Shown here: positions 57,062 to 64,000 of the stretch, piece by piece
Position numbering within the stretch: the stretch's first letter is position 1
How the letters are laid out: each line of letters begins with the position of its first letter
Assembly: GCA_964016885.1 (NCBI GenBank)
Contig: OZ024741.1
Coordinates: 33,915,527-33,979,526 of the forward strand
Source of the DNA: Eledone cirrhosa
Taxonomy: Eukaryota > Mollusca > Cephalopoda > Octopoda > Eledonidae
DNA: 64,000 bases
Direction: 5' to 3'
The notes under the pieces: generated by a model
Databases searched by the model: none
What the model was told of the DNA's origin: nothing
Seen by the model: only the letters and a program-made list of their open reading frames with translations
Translations under genes and position numbers: made by a program

Positions 57062-58123
57062 TTTCAATTCTGTGCCACACAAAAAGCTTATGGCAAAACT
57101 CTCTGCAATGGGTGTGAAGGATGATCTTTTTAACTGGTTGAAGTCCTTCATTCTCAATCGAAGAGAGGTAGTCACGGTTCTGGGACAGCATTCCTCACCA
57201 ATGAGATGTCATCTGGTGTACAACAGGGATCTGTTCTTGGCCCCCTTTTGTTTGTGGCATATATTAATGACATAGATGCCAACTTAAAGAATGCCACAGT
57301 AGTAAAGTATGCAGACGACATCAAGCTGTACCTTGAAATAAAAAGGACAGATCCTGAACACTATAGATCTTGCTTGCAGTCTGACCTGGACACAATGCAA
57401 CAATGGATCTCAGACTGGCAACTCAAGCTAGCTGTGGACAAGTGTACCACCATGCATTTTGGGAGTAAAAACACTTCGTCCACATACTCCCTCCACAGCA
57501 CTAATATCAAGAAGTCTTCTTGTGAACGTGACCTGGGCATTACGGTCAGCAGCGATTTGCGTTGGACGAAGCACGTCTCTAAAATTGTCAAGAGGGCTGA
57601 GCGTCTCTTAGTATCACTCAGCAAGACCTTTGTTAGCCGCTCTCCAGCTATCTATTTAAGGCTGTACATGGCTATGGTGCGGCCACACTTAGATTTTGCA
57701 TCACCAGTCTGGAACCCCTATCTTGCTCAGAACATTGACCGCCTGGAAACTGTTCAGAGACGTGCAACCAAGCGAATACTCTCCATCAGGCATCTACCAT
57801 ACTCTGAATGCCTTGCTTCCCTGGGCATGGATACATTGAAGCTCCGACGTCTGGCAACTGACTTGGTAAATACCCACAAAATTGTTAACCATCTTGCCAA
57901 CAACAACCCTGAGTACCTTTTTGATTTCCATGTGTCTAACACACGTGGGCATGCACACAAAGTCAGAAAACCACACAGCTCCCATGACTTTCGGAAACCT
58001 TTTTTCATGCGCAGAGTTGCTGAAGCATGGAACAAACTACCTGCATCAGTTGTTAGCTGTCGAGACGCTGCATCCTTTAAAACCTCCATGCTTCCTGAGA
58101 TTCGCCCACACTACACCTAATAT
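57062..58123 (+). pseudogene. CR1/Jockey-like LINE reverse transcriptase, 3' half
   Basis: The first frame (about 57062-57200) has 'SVPHKKLMAKLSAMG' and 'LFNWLKSFILNRREVV'. A one-base shift near 57200 leads into the main frame (57206-58120): 'MSSGVQQGSVLGPLLFVAYI', 'KYADDIKLY' (the RT active site YADD), 'WQLKLAVDKC', 'DLGITVSSDLRW', 'RPHLDFASPVWNPY', 'RRATKRI', and C-terminal 'VAEAWNKLPASVVS'. This is the standard order of CR1/Jockey-type elements. The 5' half with endonuclease is missing; upstream is a CA microsatellite. Apart from the shift the last ~300 codons are open, so it is fairly young. Confidence 0.88.
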
Positions 58124-58260
58124 TCCCCCTCCATACACATGCACACATGTATATCATGACTCATACACTATTCACTTCCCTGACATTTGTATATTATTCT
58201 ATGTACTATACATGCACCTTTGACGAGTTGTAGTGCACCTGAGCACTTTACACAATAATT

Positions 58261-58291
<31 letters not shown>

Positions 58292-58292
58292 A
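58124..58292 (+). mobile_element. 3' untranslated end of the CR1/Jockey-like LINE
   Basis: Short untranslated region with 'gcacctgagcactttacac' and a terminal (ATT)n repeat at 58260-58290, the type of 3' microsatellite end seen on such LINEs. Confidence 0.7.
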
Positions 58293-58394
58293 AACGTACA
58301 TACACATGCACATATACACACGTGTGCATGAATGCATGAATCCTTATCACACACCTACAATTGCATGTGTATAGTAAAACCCAGGAACACCAAC

Positions 58395-58640
58395 CTAGAC
58401 AAGACATGGTGTTGGTGGTGGTGATAGTAGTGGTGGTGGTGATCATAGTAGTAGTAGTGGTGTAGTGGTGGTGTATTGTGATGATGGTGGTGGTGATCAA
58501 GGTAGTAGTAGTGGTGTAGTAGTGGTGGTGTTGTATTGTGATGGTCGTGGTGGTGATCATGGTAGTAGTAGTGGTGTAGTGGTGGTGGTGGTGTTGTATT
58601 GTGATGGTGGTGGTGGTTGTGTTAACAAGAATAGAACATA
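58395..58640. repeat. ~65-bp GGT/GTA tandem repeat
   Basis: About four units, each with 'gtggtgatcatggtagtagt' or a close variant and 'gttgtattgtgatgg'. Confidence 0.9.
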
Positions 58641-58769
58641 ATGACGATGATGTTGATGTTAGGACAAAGGTAGACAACACACGCACCCTCACACACACAC
58701 ATGTGCATGCATTCTTAACACACATATTCACATGTATCGATGTACATCCATGATGGATACACATACATA

Positions 58770-59210
58770 TATATCATCATCATCGTCATTGTTGATTTAA
58801 CATCTGCTTACCCTGCTAGCAAGGGTTGGACAGGTCCATATAGACCAAGTCAGTACTGCAGCGGAGCCACTGATCTCCCAGGCAGGCCAAGAACCTGTGC
58901 ACTTATGTACAGTCATATGTTCCATTGAGGGCTCAGGAGAGGTTGTCATACCTTTGACACAACTTTGGGTCACACTAACTCTCCGTCTGGCAAGATTTTT
59001 ATGGTTGGATGCTCTTCCTATTTCCAACCACTTTACAGTGTGTACTGGGTGTGTTTATCATGTAGATCATCAACACTAGGGAGGTTGTCATGTCCTTGAC
59101 ATGACTGAAGGGTCCTCCTAATCCTTTGTTTGTTTGCTTGGCAAGCTTTCCATGACTGGAAACCCTTCCTATCTCCAACCACGGAGTGGGGGAAGCTGCC
59201 AGGAAATAGT
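58770..59210 (-). mobile_element. Retroposon 3' tail with repeated monomers
   Basis: CAT repeat, 'ctgctagcaagggttggaca', 'ccactgatctcccagg' and two monomers of 'ggaggttgtcat..ttgacac' type. Same tail family as 1-226. Confidence 0.65.
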
Positions 59211-59515
59211 GTGTGTGTCTGGGCAATGAGGATGATGTTGATGATGATATATATATGTATGCTTTTGATGTTGCAACATTAAAAGAATATTTCCAGTCTG
59301 GCCTTCTGTTGTTTTTTAAATAAATATTTAACTCCATTCCTGCACCAGCCATATGATACCACATCTATGATGAATGAGTTGCATAACATCGAATACTTTA
59401 ACTTATTAAATCATAGTTTACTAACCGGAATGACCAGATCTACCCATTGGTAAACCACACAAACCACACAACATACATGGTATATATGTGTATATAAATA
59501 TATATATATATATAT

Positions 59516-59645
59516 ATTTATTTTATTAAGGCTAAATAGTGAGTCTTGTTACTCTGGAGTTTCGCCTGTTTATCATAGTGTCATCAGACAAGAACTCTAC
59601 TTTGCTATTGAGTATTATTTTCTCTCGGCCGTTAACTACATTTGT
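59516..59645 (-). mobile_element. Short TA-flanked element with hammerhead motif
   Basis: About 130 bp of non-simple sequence between two (TA)n tracts (about 59494-59515 and 59646-59662). It contains the hammerhead-like motif 59541-59600. No coding content. Confidence 0.5.
59541..59600 (-). ncRNA. Hammerhead ribozyme-like motif
   Basis: Minus strand: stem I TCTTGT (59593-59588) with ACAAGA (59549-59544), extended by GAG/CUC across one bulged base; box CTGATGA (59587-59581), exact; GAAA (59563-59560), exact; stem III ACTC/GAGT with a 2-nt CA loop (59560-59551); triplet GTA (59552-59550), cleavage predicted between 59550 and 59549. Weak point: stem II (17 nt between box and GAAA) has only two Watson-Crick pairs, with mismatches beside the core. 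Confidence 0.58.
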
Positions 59646-59662
59646 ATATATATATATATATA

Positions 59663-60315
59663 CAGTGTACTTCCAGCATTTGCAGTTCTTCTTATTTTTA
59701 TTATATTTTATGTTATATTTTATGTTTATAGGCATTTTTATGGACCACGTCCAATATTCATGGTTTTTCTCTTCGTTGGTGCTCTAGGAATGTAATCCCT
59801 GTGAATATCGGGGAACAACTGTATATGGACACAGGCATGGCCAAATTGTTAAGAAGTTCACTTTGCTATTATGAGGTATCAAGTTCAATGAAACTTGTGG
59901 CATCTTGGACATCTCTTTTACCATAGCATTTGGTCACTCCAAACTTAGTGAATGAAATTAAGGAGACGGAAACTGTAGAATCCATTTGGATGCACTGTAT
60001 ACCTGTAATTCAAAGGTTATACTTTATTATACTGATTCCATTTGGGAATTACATTCACTGTTAACATCCTCTAATTATTTAGCAGAACATATTTAAAAAT
60101 GGGCTTGTTAATTCAAATGTTTAAAGTATTTTCACTATTGGTCAGAAAATTATTGTGAAAATTTGCAGTATTAGAGTAAAGTCTGTAACATTTAATCCAA
60201 TGCTGTCATAGTGCTGTTTTATATTTTTCTAGAACATTTTGCTAATGCGGTTTCATGTAGTACAGGATATTTAGTGTTAAGGTTACACGTGTTTCTTTCT
60301 ATATGTTTGGAATGG
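59663..60315. other. AT-rich sequence without recognised features
   Basis: About 650 bp with no repeat, RNA or coding signal that I can support. Confidence 0.5.
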
Positions 60316-60680
60316 TACATCATCATCATCATTAATGTCCACTTTCCAAGCTAGCATGGTTTGTCCCATTTGAAGCAAGTTGGGTCAGGTGACAGTGTCT
60401 CACTCATATAGAATTGTTTCTGGCTAGATTTCTATAGCTGGATGCTGTTCCTAACGCCAACCACTTTACAGTGTGGGCTAGGTGCTTTTTCTTGTGACAC
60501 CTACATGACCACTTTACAGTGTGAACCGGGTGCTTTTTGTCGTGACACCTTTACAGTGTGGGCTGGGTATTTTTTGCCATGACTTATACACAACCACTTT
60601 ACAGCGTGGGTTGGGTGCTTTTTGTTGTGACAGCTACACGACCACCTTACAGTGTGGGCTGGGTGCTTTACATATCAGTA
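60316..60680 (-). mobile_element. Retroposon 3' tail with five ~48-bp monomers
   Basis: CAT repeat, 'ctagcatgg', 'ctggatgctgttcctaacgc', then about five monomers of 'ctttacagtgtgggctgggt' followed by 'gctttttgtcgtgac' variants. Confidence 0.7.
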
Positions 60681-60700
60681 AAAATGGTGCCTATTACTAA

Positions 60701-60890
60701 TTAATTGTTTCTACTTTTGGCACAAGGCCAGCAATTACCAGTGCATTACTGGTACTTTATTTTATCGACCCCATAAGGATGAAAGGCAAAGTTAACCTCG
60801 GCGGGATTTGAACTCAGAATGGCAAGGGCCGTAACTCTATGCGTAAAAGCTTGGCGTCCGACATTCTACCAATACTGCCAATCCACCGCT
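60701..60890 (-). mobile_element. OR1/OK-type SINE
   Basis: Complete reverse copy, ending 'ctgccaatccaccgc'. Confidence 0.88.
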
Positions 60891-60899
60891 TTTGGTCCC

Positions 60900-60975
60900 T
60901 ATTACTAATTAATTGTTTCTACTTTAGGCACAAGGCCAGCAATTACCCAGTGTATTACTGGTACTTTACTAATTA
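60900..60975 (-). mobile_element. OR1/OK-type SINE 3' fragment
   Basis: Second, truncated copy right after the first, with the same 'ctattactaattaattg' flank, so possibly a local duplication. Confidence 0.75.
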
Positions 60976-61315
60976 ATATCAGTAAGAAATGGTTGGGCTG
61001 CTGGGGAAGAAGACTAGGAAGACAAAACAAAAACTAAAAAGTAATGCATATAATAGTCTTTTGACATAAGTAACAGAAAGTGTTGGAGACATGTAAATGT
61101 GTAGAGAAAGGACTACCTTGATATAGGATCTTGATGACAACTGTTGACAAGATATAGCTGGTGGACTATAGAAGTGGTCTATAGATCAACTAAAGACCAA
61201 AAGATTTCATTGAAGAAGAGTGATGTGAACCCTTCAAGAGTCTTTCGAGTATCAAATCAGTCAGCTGGTAACAGAATTACTCAGAAATTCTCTGTTGAAA
61301 CAATACCAACAGTAT

Positions 61316-61507
61316 ATCATAATTGTTTCTACTTTTGGTACAAGGCCAGCAATTACCCAAGTGCATTACTGGTACTTTATTTTATCGACCCCGTAAGGAT
61401 GAAAGGCAAAGTTAACCTTGACGGGATTTGAACTCAGATCGTAAAGGGACGTAACTATGCTATAAAGCATGTCCGACCCTCTACTGATACTGCCAATCCA
61501 CCACCGT
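61316..61507 (-). mobile_element. OR1/OK-type SINE
   Basis: Complete reverse copy, ending 'ctgccaatccaccacc'. 61510-61740 after it has no recognised feature. Confidence 0.87.
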
Positions 61508-61859
61508 AGTCACCGTATATAATAATATTGGTCAATCTGATGCTAGGTTTGCAGAGACACATGTCAAGGTGTTGTATCAAACCTGGAACTAATTCTGTTG
61601 TTACATGAGAGGAATATTGTAGCTAGGATGAATGTCTTCATCCAGGCTTGAGTTATTGTTTCAATTATATATAGGTCATTTGGTTTGTGGCAATATTGAC
61701 CAAACTATACAGGCATTCCTTTCTAATTGGCCCTTCTTCTCCTCCTCATTAATATTATTGTTATTATTATTATTATTAGTTCCTTACAAAATAGATTGAA
61801 ATTACAATAAGAATTATGTTAACGAGAACCTGATTGATGTTTGTATTTCCTTGATGGAT

Positions 61860-62169
61860 ACTAATGGGTATCTTCATCACTACCATCATCATGAACATCA
61901 CCATCATCACAATCACCATCATCACCATTATCAAGATCATTGTCATCACCATTATCACAATCACCACCAACGTCATCATCATAATCATCATCATCATCAT
62001 CACCATCATCATCATCACCATCACCACCATCATCATCGTCATCATCATTATGAATATCATCATCATCACCATCATCATCACCATCACTATCATCATCATT
62101 ACGATCATCATTGTCATTGTCATCACCATCACCATCATCATCATGACGATCATCATTGTCATCGCCATC

Positions 62170-62200
<31 letters not shown>

Positions 62201-62202
62201 CC

Positions 62203-62251
<49 letters not shown>

Positions 62252-62450
62252 CCATCATCATCATCACCATCACCATCATCATCATCACCATCACCATCAT
62301 CATCATCACCATCATCATCATCACCATCATCATCATCACCATCATCATCGTCATCATCATCATGAATATCATCATCATCATCACCATCATCATCATCATG
62401 AAGATCATCATTGTCATCGCCATCATCATCATCATTGCTGTTATTATTGC
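61860..62450. repeat. (CAT)n/(CACCAT)n array, ~590 bp
   Basis: CAT and CAC trinucleotides, with 'gatcattgtcatcgccatca' units in the flanks. His-, Ser-, Met/Ile- and Asp-rich open frames are compositional. Confidence 0.95.
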
Positions 62451-62469
62451 TAATTATGATTGTTAATAG

Positions 62470-63005
62470 TGTGATGGTCATCTTGGCAGTGGAATAAATT
62501 ACCAGGATGTTAATATCCTTCTCAGACCAATCAGCTCCAATTTCTATGAACTCTTCCTTATTCCTGGTTAATCTTGATAATGCTTCTGATATTGTTGTTG
62601 TTGTTGGGGGAGAGGGCAACCTTGACCCCCAGCAGACGTGTTCTCTTTCAGATTTTCTGTCTGTCTAGGACTACATATCTAACATGTACATCCTTTTGTT
62701 TAGGACTGTAATATGTGATGATTTGAAGGATGTTTGGTTGTTATTACTAGCAGGTCAAATAGCCATGTAGATGCTTCTGTCTTTGGTTTGAGTCTACCTC
62801 CTTTTTATCGTGGTGATACTGGTGTTTTTGTCAACTGTTGTTATTAAGTCTCCCTCAGGTTTCACAATTTAGGAGCACCAACTTATTGGTATGGTCAAAA
62901 GTGGGAGCACTATAAGTATTGCTGAGTGTTTCTTTAATTTACAGAGCTCAGTTTGAATCCTACCTATGGTAGTCCTGTATCAAATCCCAGGCCAGAGTCT
63001 TCCAG
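62470..63005. other. Sequence without recognised features
   Basis: Non-repetitive apart from a short GTT repeat near 62590. No coding or RNA signal supported. Confidence 0.5.
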
Positions 63006-63009
63006 ACAT

Positions 63010-63300
63010 TTCAGTTTGTCACCATCATCGTCACCACTATACCATAATAAACACCATCATCACCACTACCATCATAATTGTCATCATGACCACCACTACC
63101 ATCAACATTATCATCATGACCATCACTATTACCACCACCACCACCATCATCATAACAACCACCACCATCATTACAACCACCACTACTATCATCACCATAA
63201 TAAACACCTTTGGTCACCACTACCATCACAATTATCACCATGACCACTACCACCAACACCTCCAAGACAACCCCCCTACTACCACCACCATCACCATTGA
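63010..63300. repeat. CAC/CAT trinucleotide array
   Basis: Imperfect CAT, CAC and ACC units; open frames are artefacts. 63300-63725 after it holds a short GT tract and no recognised feature. Confidence 0.92.
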
Positions 63301-63744
63301 CATTATCAAAACCACTGGATCCATACACAGGTCCTTGTTACAGGTTGGTGTGTATGTGTACATGTGTGTGTGTGTTAGTGTGTGTATGACGGCTGGTGAG
63401 TACTTCTTTCAAAAAGCATGTGGGGTGGGGATTATTCTTGCTGGTGTTTACATATTCTAGTGAGTCATATCAATAAACAATAAACACTTATATACCCAGG
63501 TGGATACCTTCCTCTCCCTATCGGTTTCTGAGGCCCTGAAAAGTATGATGGGTACATCCTTCCCTTTCTCATTAAAACCTTAAATAAACCCTTCCAAGCT
63601 GTTTAGGGATTACCCTCACCCCCACCACCATAAACTATTGCTCTCCTACAGCCCCCATATCACTCCACCTACTTGCCCAAATAAAACCCACTTCTTCAGA
63701 TTATTATTACATGCCCCCTTAGTTACTGTTTCCATGACAACACA

Positions 63745-64000
63745 AGGCTGCATCATCATTATCATCACCATCACCACTGCCACCACCACCGACATCGTCA
63801 CCATCAACATCACCGTCACCATCATCACTGCCACCATCTACATCACCTTCACCACCACCATCTACATCACCTTCACCACCACCACCACCACCACCACCAC
63901 CACCACCACCACCACCACCACCACCATCACCACCACCACCATCACCACCACCATCATCACCATCACCACCATCACCACCACCACCACCATCATCACCATC
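63745..64000. repeat. (CAC)n/(CAT)n array reaching the window end
   Basis: Nearly pure CAC from about 63880 to 63925, mixed CAC/CAT elsewhere, cut by the window boundary. Confidence 0.95.

Noticed and set aside
61851..62453. Histidine-rich or aspartate-rich protein
   Set aside because: The frames are translations of one CAT/CAC array in different phases and on both strands.

Overview
This window looks like intergenic or intronic DNA from a mollusc, most probably a coleoid cephalopod such as an octopus. The main reason is a set of tRNA-derived SINEs that I recognise as octopus-type (OR1/OK-like), together with SINEs and LINEs that share one 3' tail, very abundant (TA)n, (CA)n and trinucleotide tracts, and non-LTR retrotransposon fragments in both orientations. 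I see no intact host protein-coding gene, rRNA or functional tRNA gene. Almost every long open frame here is an artefact of tandem repeats whose period is a multiple of three.

Layout. 1-3.9 kb holds LINE/SINE tails, a TTAA-flanked MITE split by an insertion, and microsatellites. 3.96-7.55 kb is a 33-bp minisatellite. 8.39-10.38 kb is a tandem array of a ~570-bp element ending in a large palindrome, and each full unit carries a hammerhead-ribozyme-like motif. 10.4-18 kb is mainly GT-rich repeats: a 9-bp minisatellite, a TG minisatellite and a ~138-bp array of 3.2 kb. 18-20 kb holds SINEs, one with a MITE inserted in it. 20.1-24.2 kb is a 4-kb minisatellite with a ~1.2-kb internal duplication, after which the + strand flips to CA-rich arrays (24.2-26.6 kb). 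26.6-31.3 kb holds decayed LINEs and SINEs. 31.3-41 kb is mixed SINEs, MITEs, simple repeats and old LINE fragments. 40.6-41.8 kb is a foldback element with a hammerhead-like arm. 41.9-43.4 kb is another LINE. 43.6-49.3 kb is simple repeats, tails and a ~380-bp insert with a degenerate hammerhead-like fold. 49.4-58.3 kb contains an endonuclease-domain LINE remnant beside a hAT-type MITE, a palindromic relative of the foldback element, LINE copies in inverted orientation, a second well-formed hammerhead-like motif (53.55-53.65 kb) and a CR1/Jockey-like reverse transcriptase fragment. 58.4-64 kb is LINE tails, SINEs, one more hammerhead-like motif (59.54-59.60 kb) and long CAT/CAC arrays.

The most interesting signal is the repeated occurrence, in several unrelated-looking elements lying in or next to (TA)n tracts, of a type I hammerhead layout: stem I, a CUGANGA-like box, stem II, GAAA, a short stem III and an NUH cleavage triplet. 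This is the signature of Penelope-like elements and retrozymes, which are known from invertebrates including molluscs. No Penelope-type reverse transcriptase is visible here, so these copies would be non-autonomous. All pairings were read by eye and need a covariance-model search and a cleavage assay.
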